64,000 nt of DNA, taken from the NCBI GenBank assembly GCA_004764695.1, contig SMSO01000014.1, forward strand, positions 6,190,029 to 6,254,028, read 5' to 3'. Positions within the stretch are counted from its first letter, which is position 1. Each line of letters begins with the position of its first letter. Shown piece after piece: positions 25,324-36,230 of this stretch. The notes below the pieces were generated by a model. It ran no database searches and was not told the origin of the DNA. It saw nothing but the letters and a program-made list of their open reading frames with translations. The position numbers and the translations under genes were made by a program. Origin of the DNA: Schizochytrium sp. TIO01. Lineage: Eukaryota; Sar; Bigyra; Thraustochytrida; Thraustochytriidae.

Positions 25324-27432
25324 ATGGTGCTCTCTGCGGCACCGAGAGCCGCTCTCAGGCGTGCCATGCCTCTCGCGTGGCGTTCATTCGCAGGGTCGGC
25401 GTGGACGAGATCTCCCTCGGGTCTGCATCCTGCACTGCCTACGATTTCCGCACCCTTCTCGAGGTCCTTGGCGGCGGCAGCGGACTCCGGATCAGGCTCA
25501 GACCGCGAGAACGGCGAGAAGAACGACAAGAAGAACGGCGAAGAACATCGGGAAAATGACAAATCCACAAAAAATAACAGTGATTTCGTAGAGGACTTCC
25601 TTGAAGGCGATGGCGACAAAGTCCGTGTGCAAAGTGGTGCAGAAGTCAGTAGCATAGCTCAGGAGTCTCAAGGCTCGGCCGCTCAAGATTCCGATTCTAC
25701 GAATGAAAATTCTGATGCCACAAATGACGATTCTGGGGCGAAGAAGATAAGTAAATCCGAGAAACAAAACCTTGACAAGTTTGTAGAAAGGTTTGGGGAC
25801 GATGGTTTTGGTGATGACGATGATGACGATGATGACGATGACGATAGCTTTGGCGACGACAGTCGTAAGTTTCGCGACGATGAGAAGGGCTCCTTTGCAG
25901 AGGTTGCTGAGTTTTTCGGGGGTAGGTCAAACATCCCTGGAAATAGTAATGGGTCGGGATGGCTCCACGCTTCAAGCTGGGGTGGAACCTCTTCAGGAAC
26001 CGGTGGTTTTGGCGGTTTTGAGGACCGAATGGAGATTGCTCGCGAGATTCAGGACCTCGTGAGGCAAGGGTACCGCGAGCTTGAGCCCAAATTCTACGCA
26101 GAGGCTGCTGAAAGCGTAGAAAGGTTGCCCTCTGGGTCCCTTACCCGTAGGTATCTGAGCGGCTTCATCATGAATGGTCAAGGTAACCTCGTAGTTGCTC
26201 GCGACGGGAATACTGCTCAAGCTGGTGAGCTGCTTAAGGGCGCCTTTGAGCACGCTATGACCGAAGCCTCCGAGGGTCTCGGCGACGATAGATTCTCTGA
26301 CATTGTCTCGTTTGCATCCGACCTTGCCATCAACCACATTGCCAACGGCCGTTTCAACGAAGCAGAAAAGCTGCTTAAGCGAGCATTGTACTGGGTTTCT
26401 TCTTCGCGCGTTGAGCCCGATAGACCACTGCTTGTGGCGACACTCTCCAATATCGGCCAGCTCCACCTATTGCAGAACAGGCCTTCTGCTGCTCTGGACC
26501 AGTGTGAACGAGCTTTTGTAGAGGCTGCAAACGTCTTTGGCTCTGATAACGACCTTGTCAGGCCAGCGATGCTCACGCACCTCTCAACAGCTTTGCGGCT
26601 TGAGGGAATTACAGAACGCGCCCTGGAGGTCAGCCAGAGTGCTGTGGACGCAGCTCGAACGTCTCATGAAACAATGTGCAAGACTACATCGCAGAATGAA
26701 AGAATTCAAAGCGCACATGTTTTGGCTGCAGCACTTGTGAACCGAGCGATTTGCGTTGTGGAGAACATGACCAGCTTTGAAGATGTGGAACTGGCGAGGG
26801 CACTAACCACAGAAGCACTCAAGGTGAATCCAGATAAGTCTGTGACGGGACGTGTTCCAGCTCTGCTAATTCAAGCTCTTCTTGCGAATTCGTGCGACGA
26901 ATCAAGATATCTTTATGAAGCTATTGCAGACAATGTGGAAAACGAGGTTATCCAGCATGCAATGAGGGAAAATGCGCAGGTTATGATGAGCCTCCGTGAA
27001 GCACCGGGAGCACCAGACGCAGAGGCTCGCTCGGATTCTGCGCAAAAAGATACAACATCAGCAGAGGCTAAAACTTCACAAAAGCCTACATCTGACGCAG
27101 GCGTCGAGGTTGCATCTACTCAGGAAAAGGCGGATGCTGTCGAAAGTCCGCAAAAAACTATTAAATTAGATGTAGATGAGGAGGTTTTCTCTGCTGAGCC
27201 GCTGGGGCGTGATGAGAGTAGCCCCGACTTTCAAGAGCAAGCAGAAGCAGAAGATCAGGGCATTTCCGAGGAGGATGCTGCCCGAAACCTTTTGCACCGC
27301 CTTAGAATCCCAACAACCTCCACTGATGGTGCATCTGGTCCTGTACAAACTGTGTGGGTGCAGAGTAAATCTGCGTTTGTGCATGGTGTCACCCTCCGTG
27401 CGTTCTGCAAGCAAAAAACATCTACGCCTTAA
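25324..27432 (+). CDS. TPR-repeat protein, probably mitochondrial
   Basis: Starting at ATG 25324, the product has 702 residues. The first ~45 (MVLSAAPRAALRRAMPLAWR, then RSLAAAADSGSGS) are Arg/Ala/Ser-rich without acids, a strong mitochondrial-targeting look. A long acidic, Ser-rich linker contains an 11-residue aspartate run (about residue 165). Residues ~310-480 hold helical pairs of the tetratricopeptide type (FNEAEKLLKRALYWVSS; ATLSNIGQLHLLQNRPSAAL; ERALEVSQSAVDAARTSHE), which usually serve as protein-protein scaffolds. The C-terminal ~150 residues are again acidic and low complexity. No enzyme motif is visible and I cannot name an ortholog. Confidence 0.7.
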   Translation: MVLSAAPRAALRRAMPLAWRSFAGSAWTRSPSGLHPALPTISAPFSRSLAAAADSGSGSDRENGEKNDKKNGEEHRENDKSTKNNSDFVEDFLEGDGDKVRVQSGAEVSSIAQESQGSAAQDSDSTNENSDATNDDSGAKKISKSEKQNLDKFVERFGDDGFGDDDDDDDDDDDSFGDDSRKFRDDEKGSFAEVAEFFGGRSNIPGNSNGSGWLHASSWGGTSSGTGGFGGFEDRMEIAREIQDLVRQGYRELEPKFYAEAAESVERLPSGSLTRRYLSGFIMNGQGNLVVARDGNTAQAGELLKGAFEHAMTEASEGLGDDRFSDIVSFASDLAINHIANGRFNEAEKLLKRALYWVSSSRVEPDRPLLVATLSNIGQLHLLQNRPSAALDQCERAFVEAANVFGSDNDLVRPAMLTHLSTALRLEGITERALEVSQSAVDAARTSHETMCKTTSQNERIQSAHVLAAALVNRAICVVENMTSFEDVELARALTTEALKVNPDKSVTGRVPALLIQALLANSCDESRYLYEAIADNVENEVIQHAMRENAQVMMSLREAPGAPDAEARSDSAQKDTTSAEAKTSQKPTSDAGVEVASTQEKADAVESPQKTIKLDVDEEVFSAEPLGRDESSPDFQEQAEAEDQGISEEDAARNLLHRLRIPTTSTDGASGPVQTVWVQSKSAFVHGVTLRAFCKQKTSTP

Positions 27433-28355
27433 AATTTTGAATGACTGATCGTAACAATTGAATAAGGATAAACTTTCGTATATATCAGCTGTGCTAACCA
27501 TTTGTAGGAAGTCGACTTTCTCTATATTTTGCCAACTCTCTCGTCAAATCTACCTGAGTAAGCGGTATGTTTAAGACAAGAAAATGTCTTAATACTCGCT
27601 CCGCATTGACATAAGTTCCATCTAAAACGTGTTAACTGTGTTGCCTGGTTTACGTTATTTTGCTTTGTATAACTCAAGTTTCGATGTACATGCTTTGTTT
27701 GAGGTTATCAACCGTTTTCCTCTTCATCGGACGAGTTCGTTTGACTTATGGTCAGTTGGTGAGTACGCTTTTGTTCTGTGATAGCACATTCCATTGTATC
27801 AATCATGTTGGAACACGAATTATAACGCGGGCGCCTCCGTGACATGGATGTCTTCGGTAGTTGTGATGTGTAGCACAACAGAGGGGGAATTGGGAAGATG
27901 TAAGTCCGGAACAAATTTAACAAGTAATTTCCCTAGACAAATGAAAATGCATGTCTCATTTCTAAAAATCGTTACATTTAAGACAAAACTTGCACTGAAT
28001 GAATAGCTAGATTTCTAATATTAGAATTTTTTGGTAGTAACTTCCATCCTCAAATTTGATGTTTAACCTCTAATGGATACATGTTGTTTATTCACATCCC
28101 TGCTTGAAAGGTTTGACAACTGTTTGAAGGTACAAATTTCAAATTAGAACTAAAAAGAGAAATTTTCAGAAGGTTAACACCTACATAATATCATATAAAA
28201 AGGAAAGATCCCTGGAATGTACTCTATTGAGCATATAATCTTCTTTGAGGTGGGCGTTCAAATGCCTGATAAAAGGAATAGTGTATCCAATTTAAGAACA
28301 TAAAATGGAATGCCAGGTCTAGCATGCACGGGAGTCAAGGCATATCGCAATCCAT
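27433..28355. other. Intergenic between convergent genes
   Basis: About 920 bp of AT-rich sequence between convergent 3' ends; no gene recognised. Short frames here lack codon character. Confidence 0.5.
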
Positions 28356-28659
28356 TTACTTACCATCTTTAGCCTTTGCCCCTTCTTCAACCTTAGAGCG
28401 TTTCTTTTCAGGGCCATTAGCCTCGCTTGACTCGTCCAAAGCCCGAATCCAGTCATCGTGGTCATAAGGCACAAAGAGAGGCCCAGAGGCCGGGTCCTCG
28501 TCGTCTTCATCTTCGTCCTCTTCGTCGCTTTCATGGTCGCTTGCACACTCCTCCTTTTCGCATTTCCTGGGGCCCGTAAGGTCACTCTGCTCCTCCATCT
28601 TCTTCTTTTCTGCAGGGTTTTCCCACTGGCCTTCATCAGCAAGGATGCGGTAAGGCAAA
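28356..28659 (-). other. Probable frame-shifted C-terminus of the CobW GTPase
   Basis: In the next frame the sequence continues as LPYRILADEGQW, which is what normally follows WYKGTV in this Tudor-like module (a YxVxLDDG-type strand). An acidic tail (HESDEEDEDEDDEDPAS), a second segment PLFVPYDHDDWIRALDE and a basic end follow, closing at 28356. The shift falls at a run of three T (28657-28659 on the plus strand as AAA). One base fewer there would make one continuous CDS 28356-29955. It may be a sequencing error, a natural indel or, less likely, programmed frameshifting. Confidence 0.55.
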
Positions 28660-29955
28660 TCCATCGGCCCAGGTTGCTTGGACGGTGCCCTTGTACCACT
28701 TATCCTTGCTGACGTTAAACTCAACGCGATCGTTCACCTTAAAACGAGTGGGAAGTGCCTTACAGGCCTCAAAGCTGGCGGAAAGGGCCTTTTTGTCAAG
28801 GTTACGGCCAATGAAGACAAGTTTGGACTCACGCTTCTCATCCTTCTTCCACTCAGAAGCAAAGTTGCCTTCGAGCAGCTGATGCACGCCCTGGAATACA
28901 TACTTCTCAGGTACTCCGGCAATGGAGACGATGCCCTTGTAACGGAGCAAGTCCTCCGCGCCGTCACCAAGGAGTTCCTGAAGCCACTCCTCAAGCTTGG
29001 GCTGGGACACACTTCCATCAAAGTGGAAGGCGACAGAGGAAATAGACTTATCATGCTTCTTGCCATGGTGATGGTGGTCATCGTCATCATCATCGCTATC
29101 ATCGTCGTGGTGGCTGTGGTCATCGTCGCTATCCACATCCTTGAAGTCAGGCTGGAATTCAAGTACACGGTCAAGACTGAATCCCCGAATCCCGATAAGA
29201 CGAGCAGGGTCAACAACGGAGCGCTCAGTCTCAATAATCTCTGCTGTGGAGTTAATGCCGCGGATGGCTTTCTTAATCTTTTCGAGCTCCTCCTTATCAA
29301 CAAGATCAATCTTGTTGAGAAGGACTCGGTCAGCAAAGGCGAGTTGCTCCTGGGCCTCATTCACAACGCCCTCGGGTTTGACCTCATTGAGACGGGTGAG
29401 AATGAACTTGGCGTCGACAACGGTGATGATGCCATCGAGCTCGCACTTCATGGCGACCTCCTCGTCAGCAAAGAAGGTTTGGGCTACAGGAGCAGGGTCA
29501 GCCATGCCTGTGGTCTCAATGATGATTGCGTCAAACTCATCGCTGCGCGCAAGAAGCTTCTTGACGACAACGGCCAAATCACTGCGGACAGTACAGCAAA
29601 TGCAGCCGTTAAGCATCTCAATAATCTGGCCCTCAACATTTTCCTTGATGAGAGCATCATCGATGCCAACTTCTCCAAATTCGTTCTCAATGACAGCAAA
29701 CTTTTTGCCATGCATGGCAGTCAGAATGTGCTTGGTCAAGGTGCTCTTGCCAGATCCCAGAAATCCTGTAAGGATGGTGACAGGCATGCGTGGACCTTGG
29801 TCCTCCTCATCCTCCTCATCCTCCTCATCTTCGTCCTCACCTTCCTCGCCTTCTTCATCTTCTTCCTCCTTCTCGTTGTTCACCTCCTCATCCTTCTTCA
29901 CTGCATCTGCGTCCTGGTCCTGCTGTGCAATCTCGTCAACAGTTTCCTTAGCCAT
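28636..29955 (-). CDS. CobW/COG0523 (CBWD-type) GTPase, metal chaperone
   Basis: G3E GTPases of this family deliver zinc or related metals to client enzymes. The 439-residue frame starts at ATG 29955. After an acidic N-terminal ~55 residues come the P-loop TGFLGSGKSTL, ENEFGEVGID (switch), NGCICCTVRSDL with the family CxCC metal site, IIETTGMADPAPV, and NKIDLVD (NKxD). A His/Asp-rich insert (HSHHDDDSDDDDDDHHHHGK, about residues 275-297) is typical of metal-binding loops. A CobW C-terminal domain follows. The last ~35 residues (NDRVEFNVSKDKWYKGTVQA) start a Tudor-like tail also seen on many stramenopile and dinoflagellate proteins, but the frame stops 15 residues later. See the next entry for the probable continuation. 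Confidence 0.88.
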   Translation of the reverse strand: MAKETVDEIAQQDQDADAVKKDEEVNNEKEEEDEEGEEGEDEDEEDEEDEEDQGPRMPVTILTGFLGSGKSTLTKHILTAMHGKKFAVIENEFGEVGIDDALIKENVEGQIIEMLNGCICCTVRSDLAVVVKKLLARSDEFDAIIIETTGMADPAPVAQTFFADEEVAMKCELDGIITVVDAKFILTRLNEVKPEGVVNEAQEQLAFADRVLLNKIDLVDKEELEKIKKAIRGINSTAEIIETERSVVDPARLIGIRGFSLDRVLEFQPDFKDVDSDDDHSHHDDDSDDDDDDHHHHGKKHDKSISSVAFHFDGSVSQPKLEEWLQELLGDGAEDLLRYKGIVSIAGVPEKYVFQGVHQLLEGNFASEWKKDEKRESKLVFIGRNLDKKALSASFEACKALPTRFKVNDRVEFNVSKDKWYKGTVQATWADGFALPHPC

Positions 29956-30084
29956 CTTTTCCTGGGTGAGTTCGCTTGTTGCTCAGAACCTTCTCTGGAG
30001 TTTATCTCCAACAGCAGTTCAGGTTTTGTAGCTCGCTCGAGCTGCGCAGACTTCAATGTGGGTGGATGTATTTATGTATTGATC

Positions 30085-30123
30085 AATGAATGAATGAATG
30101 AATGAATGAATGAATGAATGAAT
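30085..30123. repeat. (TGAA)n microsatellite
   Basis: About nine tandem AATG/TGAA units, lying ~130 bp upstream of the GTPase start codon and therefore possibly within its promoter or 5' UTR. Confidence 0.9.
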
Positions 30124-31247
30124 ACTCGTCGTCGTCACCGCCAAAGAGGAATTGGGAGGTTAGACAGACCTGAAAGAATTCTTTAACTGATTAGTTGATT
30201 TGTATGTGTTGTTTTACTTTTACGCTCTGTACTAGGTGCCTACCTATGTGATAGTCTAGTAGAATTAGTAGTCACAGATGTTTTATCTCTATCTTTTATT
30301 TTTGAGAATACTAAAAAAGATCGGTCATCAAACCACTCAATAAATGAATGCTCTCTTATCAAATTGGTTTTCATATACATATTTTTAAATAAATTATAAA
30401 TTCATGAATTGAAGAGATGTTATTAAAAAAGGAATACATACACACACAAGAGGCCCGGCTAATTAAATAGACGTAGCAAGAGAGCACATGAAAGAAAGCA
30501 AACTGCAGAATCGCTCGATCGTCACTACCACTGCCACGCTTATCATACCAGGGAGAAAGATTGCGATTGAGCTATTGATTGAGTCATCGATTGAAGAGAT
30601 TTTGAAGGGGATATATGCGAGTTGGAGGCTAGATACGAAGTTGTTTTTTGTGAATATGCTCCAGAGATGCAAATTACTTATTAAAAGAAATAACTAATTT
30701 ATAGGAGTATAAGTAAAATGTTTTACATAAACACCAAAAAATACTAGGGCAGCTAGCTTTTCTCTCGTGCGCGCCGCACTCTCAGTTGCGAGCGATCGCT
30801 TTGCCTTGAGCTTCTACCCAAGCTAAAGGAACCAAACGAGTTGCACTCTTCACTTTGCATCAGGGTATCTAGGTCCTTACTTTTGAAGAAAGGCATTATG
30901 ATATTAATCTAATTTATTAAAAATAAATAAAAATAAAAATAATATAAAAAAAAGGGAGAGAGGGAGAGAAAGGAGCGAGAATATGTAGATGCTAATACAT
31001 GTTAGTACTTGAATAGCCCCTGGTCGCATCGTTTTAAGATCCTTGATTTGCAATTACCTTCAGAGATTATTTTTAATGAGTTTATGGAGAAGCAGAATAT
31101 CCTTTCCTACTCAGCCGGCATCTCAAGTGCACGAGGATGCCTTTGCGAAGGGAAATTGGTGGTCGTCAAGCATCTGCGGTCGTAAACCTGCTCGGCCGCG
31201 GCGCCATGGGCTCTGACACTCTTTCCACATCGCCAACTGCGTGCTAC

Positions 31248-31275
31248 TTTTCTTTCTTTCTTTCTTTCTTTCTTT
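31248..31275. repeat. (TTTC)n microsatellite
   Basis: Seven TTTC units in a pyrimidine-rich stretch of the long intergenic region. Confidence 0.85.
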
Positions 31276-32723
31276 GTGTTCGTTTTTGGGCGAAGATGAA
31301 TCGAATCAAATTCCGCTTTGTAAACCGAAGAGCCCAGTCAGACTGACTGCTTCATTACGAAGCCACGAAGCGAATCTCGAGATGCCATCGCGCTGCGAAT
31401 CGCAATCTATCTGCATGTAATCAGAGAACACGTAAACTCGGTGCCTCGTCGACACCCTCTGAAGAAAAGGTGAGCGAGCAATCTCAAACTGAGGAATTAG
31501 GGAAACAGTGGAAACTTGTAGAATCTCGGCATTCGCCCGTTGCCTGCCCAAACTAACACCAAACTCAAACTGGCTAAGTTTTCGAAGCCTTTGATAGCTT
31601 TATAGTAGGGAACTTCGAAGGCCTTGACGCACTTGGGTTCTTCACTCCAGGGATGCCATTCATGACATAGGTACACTCTAGAAATGCCTCACAAGAAGGG
31701 CTCGCTTCGTTGGAATGACAAGCACATATCATAATTAGTAGTTGTTGTATTGTAGTTGCTGCTGCCGCTGCTGCTGCTGCTGCTAGAGGAGTGGCTAGAA
31801 GGCAATCTCTGACGGCATCCCGGAGGAAGCGATGCAACTCACAAGAGAGGTACAGAAGGAAAATTAATTCGTTTGGGGATCGCAAATATGCCTTACACAT
31901 TTTGGTTTTCCATATCTTTTCTCTTGAACAAATCAAGATCAGAAATAGTATAAAGCAGCATGAAAATTCGATGTTATACGGAACGATTGCGCACATGATG
32001 ATTTAATCAAGAGCTGGAGCAAAAGGAGATTCACAAGGAATAGGGGCGCCTCCTTCTTGCCATGTGATTGCATGACATGCCTTGCACTGTATCTCTCAAC
32101 AAGTCTTACGAAAGTTCATGACATTAAACGTTGCATGAGATGATATCAGCTGCACAAGACCGCAATGCGGTTTTGATCGGGCTCCTAACATAGAATTTTG
32201 ACCTCAGACTGTTCATTGACTGTGCTGGTCCTTTTCACGACTTGAAAAGATAGTTTAGAGTGGAGCATGTAAAGGTTATAGATGACGAACTATAGTGGTG
32301 CCAGAAAAAAATCATAATTAACGTATATTCAACTTGCAATGCGCGCAGCAAGCTTACTGCCAGCAAGCGCATGATATTTAAAATATAAATTTAGCATGCT
32401 GGCGCAGTGTTATAGCTTTTGAGAGTTTGTTGTAAACAAGAAAAACGTTGTCCCAATTAAAAAAAAAAATGTTATACCATAAGGAGTTTATTCAACGTAG
32501 AAGAGGGGCTCTTTTACAATTATTTCCGTTGACAAATCCTGAAAGATTGCATTTGTGTATTTGTTGGAGCATACTTGCATGCACAAGATCGATTGCCGCT
32601 GAGAGCAAGAAGCGTATTAGGCTTGCGATGTGAACCGCAATTATTACCGTTCGCACGCCGTGTTCCCGCATGCTTTGCTTTACATTGAAGGAATATACAG
32701 CTAAGTGTCTAATCTGCCTAGCC

Positions 32724-32771
32724 CAACCTAACTTAACCTAACTTAACCTAACCTAACCTAACCTAACCTAT
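32724..32771. repeat. Telomere-like (CCTAA)n tract
   Basis: About nine units of AACCT/AACTT. On the minus strand this reads TTAGG repeats (with two TTAAG variants), a five-base telomere-like unit at an internal position. Confidence 0.85.
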
Positions 32772-33925
32772 CTCTCCTTCCACGCACTCATCCTGCGTGT
32801 TTGCAGACCCGAAACCCCAATGACTCAAATATGATCCTCTTTCTCTTTCTCCTGAGTTCGCCACCCTTGTCAGGCTACCTCTGCATGCTTCACAGCACAA
32901 GCTACTCTGCAATAATCTACTCACAAAGTGAGAATAGAATCAATAAAGCAGCAACCAGCTGGATTGTTTAAGCCTAACTTACTATGCAGATCCTAGCAAC
33001 TACTAAGTGCACAGCAGCCTAAACAAAAAGGTTGCCCAGCCTATTCCACTCATTCCACTCAAAGGTTGCGTCCTTTAAACAACTAAAATCGCGTTTTCAC
33101 GCAGAGGAAGCTCCGAGCTGTGTTCTCTTCTCAAGTGCCAGATAAGATGTCAGCACCATCTTCTTCTCTCATCTTTGGTCATTGAAACTGCGGCCTTCGA
33201 AATGAAAACAGTCCTTTTGCAAGTGTCTTTCTGTCATTGCACATACAGCGGATCATGTTAAGCACCGAAAAGGATGCGCTGTGTGCTAGCTTGGACTTCT
33301 ATAGGCAGGCAGGCAAGCAGGTAAGTAAAGTAAGTAAGTACCTAGCATCCAATTCGCAGGAGAGTTCAGGTCCCACACTCTTGGCCTTTGAGGTCTGTCA
33401 GGAGTGGGAAAATGGAGCAACTTAAAGACAACCGCGAGTCCAAGAGGGTCCAGGCAGGAAGCCCTTTGACTAGCAGTACTGCTGCCCAGGTAGTCAGTCA
33501 GTCTTGGAAACATAACATGCCACATTAGTCTAATCTAGGCCTGAGATCAATTCTTCGTTTCCGTTAGGCAAGGCGTTGCTGACCTCGAAGAGCGGAGATC
33601 ATCGGTAGCTAAGAATCAACCTCGTGGCAGGATTTCCGCCTGCCCTTACATGCTTCCCTCCTGCCGCTCTCATTTCCCACTGTACGTCTCCAGCCAAATT
33701 ATTGGTAGCCAGCCTCTTCTTCCCGAGCCAAATTCCAAGTCCTATTCCATCACCTCAGCTCTTTCATCACCGTCAGCTCTTACGAACTATGATCCCCTCA
33801 AAACCGGAGCACTCGCCTCTTCGCTGCCTGGTACATGGCCAAAACCAGCAAAGCACTCGCCTGCACTTTGTTCTTCTTCAGCTCGTACACGTACGTTCTG
33901 CACTACACTTTGTAAACCCCCGGGT

Positions 33926-33993
33926 TTTACATGTATGCACGCATTTACATGTATGCACGCATTTACATGCACGCATTTACATGCATTTACATG
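33926..33993. repeat. Short tandem repeat, CATTTACATG(TATGCACG) units
   Basis: Units of 18, 14 and 10 bp share GCATTTACATG. The repeat opens several frames at once, which explains the spurious overlapping ORFs here. Confidence 0.85.
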
Positions 33994-34855
33994 CGAGGAT
34001 GTGTGCCTCTGTCACTCTTCCGCCAGCTTCTCTGCTTCGTCCTCCGTCTCCACCTCCATCAACTCCATCGTTTCCGTTTCTTCGCAGAACTGCGAGTTCC
34101 CACATATCCCCAAACACAGTGAGTGCTCAGTTCTTCGGCCAATCACCGACACCCTTAGCACCTGCATAGCCACTGCTACTGCCCCCCTGCACTGACTCTT
34201 CGTCCTACTGTGGCTATCCAAGTCTTATCATCCCGCTTTATTTTGACCCCAGGGGACCCGGCGTTGTGCGCATTCCACCAGACCTGGTGTCTATTAGGAG
34301 CTATATAGACTGATGTGCGCGCAGTCTTGTTCATAGTCGCGCGTAACCTTGTGCCCAAGTTCTCTTCATTCGAGGTTATATGGTGTATGTATGTATGTAT
34401 GTGTTATGGAGCGATGGCCTGTCTTAAAATGGAGGCGGGATAGGGACAAGCAGAGCGAGCGTGTGTCCGAAAAGGCGGCGGCGGGCGTCCTAAAATGGCC
34501 TCGAGGAGGTGTCGTTGGTGGGCGAGGCAATTCCGTTTGCAGCGAAGGTACTCGCGGCGAGCTCGAGCTTTGGAGGGCGTTGGAGGCGCTGGGGAGACTC
34601 TCTTGAGGACATCTGGCGAAAAAGAAGAGCGTGTGGGGCGACAGGTGCGGCTGCTAGGTATTCACCGAGCTTGGAGGGCGTCTTTAAGGCAGCATTGGGG
34701 GTGTAAGTACGTGCCTATCACGGACGTGCTACTAGGTACAGACAGCATAGTCCACGGGTTTATCAAAAGTCGAGACCCAGGAAATCACTCAACAGGTTAA
34801 GAAGGTGTGAAAGAGCGTTCAAAAGATTAAGACTTTGCAAAACCGTGCTTGATCG

Positions 34856-35740
34856 ATGCAGAGACCTGAACGCACGACGTCTTCTTCTTCAGACCGCAAC
34901 TCGACGTCTCCGGCGTCTTCTCCGGAGCCAGAAAACGTGGCGTCCACTGCCAAGCTCTGTACGACCACCTCTTCTGGATCAAATTCGTCTCTCTCGATCG
35001 CATCCAAGAAAAGCGACGCCGTTGTTGACCTTGACGCGAGGCCTTACGAAGACGCTTCATACTGGGAAGGTCGCTATGGCCGCAGGTCCAAAGAGGATGA
35101 GACTGACGAATGGGGCTTTGAGTATGCCGATCTTGAGCCTCTTTTGACTCCACTCAAACCTCAAAGACAAGATGGTCTCATTGTTGATCTTGGCTGCGGT
35201 GTGAGCCAACTTCTGATCGACATGGCCTCGCAAGGCTGGGATAGGTTCGACCTTCTTGGGGTGGACCTCTCGGCCAATGCGGTCAAGACCATGCAGAGTC
35301 GCGTTAGGTCCCTCAACCTTCGTGCCAATATCAAGTTTGAGACTCTTGATCTCTGCAAGCTTGCGGAGCGTTTCCGCCCCAACTCTGTGGATCTGTACAT
35401 GGACAAGATGACCATGGATGCCATCCTCCACGCATCCAAGGGTGAGACCATGGTGCGAAAGATTTTCCGCCAGATTGCATCCACGCTTCGCGTCGGAGGT
35501 TCGTTTGTTCTTGTGTCACAGATGAACCCAGAGACTAACACTGACTTCCTCGAGCTCGTCGCAGAAGCCCTCCAGGAGGGCTGCCAGCACAAGGCTAATT
35601 GGCTCATCAACGTGCATGTTGCGGAAGACTCGGGCGTTGGCCTCAATGTATATATGTTCAAGAAAAATCCTCGTCACCAGATGTCACGCCGCAGCGGCAA
35701 CCAGGCCTCTCGCGTTACCCTTAAAATTCACGAATACTGA
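34856..35740 (+). CDS. METTL13/EEF1AKMT4-like methyltransferase
   Basis: A 294-residue SAM-dependent methyltransferase. After a Ser-rich N-terminal ~60 residues comes the family entry motif YWEGRYGRRS. SAM motif I is VDLGCGVSQLLIDMASQG (about residues 108-126), motif II region LLGVDLSANAV, and the family-specific MDKMTMDAILHA (equivalent to DKGTLDAL) at about residue 182. GSFVLVSQMNPE follows in the late strand. These are the marks of the group that methylates eEF1A lysines or its N-terminus (METTL13, EEF1AKMT4). The exact substrate cannot be read from sequence. ATG 34856 is the first in frame. Confidence 0.8.
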   Translation: MQRPERTTSSSSDRNSTSPASSPEPENVASTAKLCTTTSSGSNSSLSIASKKSDAVVDLDARPYEDASYWEGRYGRRSKEDETDEWGFEYADLEPLLTPLKPQRQDGLIVDLGCGVSQLLIDMASQGWDRFDLLGVDLSANAVKTMQSRVRSLNLRANIKFETLDLCKLAERFRPNSVDLYMDKMTMDAILHASKGETMVRKIFRQIASTLRVGGSFVLVSQMNPETNTDFLELVAEALQEGCQHKANWLINVHVAEDSGVGLNVYMFKKNPRHQMSRRSGNQASRVTLKIHEY

Positions 35741-36230
35741 GTTTAGTAAAAGTCAGTTTTGTTGCTTTTTTTTGTGTGTTTCCATGATCTTTTTCCAACC
35801 GTCTTCACCTCTGGAAATCGATGTGCTTCCTCTTTTAAACTAATTGCATCGCATAAATTAAACGTGTGCTTGAGATGTCTTTTGTTGTACATCTACTGTT
35901 TTATCAGCATTCGATTTTAGAATTCAAGGCATTTGACTAGGAATGTGCTACTTCTGCGAATTAGAGGTCTAATCTATGCACGAGTAATCTGGTCGACAGT
36001 TTTTTTGTTGTTGGATCTGCTTGACCAATCATTTAGACAATAAGAAAATAAATGTGAAATTTAGATTCCTCAACTCTCAGTAAAGATAACATCAATACTC
36101 ATTTATTTAAGGAATGCAAGAAACATTATGGTACCAACATTGTTAAATAATTCATGAATCAATCTCTTTGCAAATGAAAATCAGAAGACTATGATACCGA
36201 CATCTCTAGGAGAATTATTACTGTTTTTAA
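35741..36230. other. Intergenic between convergent genes
   Basis: 490 bp, AT-rich, no gene seen. Confidence 0.5.

Larger units (their letters stand above)
29956..34855. other. Long intergenic region without a supported gene
   Basis: 4.9 kb in which no frame looks like a conserved protein. It holds several simple repeats listed separately, a CTG-rich tract (about 31756-31785) and a GC-richer segment (34.4-34.8 kb) just upstream of the methyltransferase. Two overlapping plus-strand frames at 33.6-34.2 kb are open together because of composition and repeats, and I do not call them. RNA genes cannot be excluded. Confidence 0.4.

Noticed and set aside
28678-30093. Long plus-strand ORFs (471 and 296 residues) across the GTPase gene
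   Set aside because: They are antisense shadows of the well-supported CobW GTPase; their Leu/Ser-rich repeats mirror its acidic codons.
33624-34195. Two overlapping plus-strand ORFs of 181 residues each in different frames
   Set aside because: Both are low-complexity, share the tandem-repeat segment and are open together because of base composition; neither has a recognisable domain.
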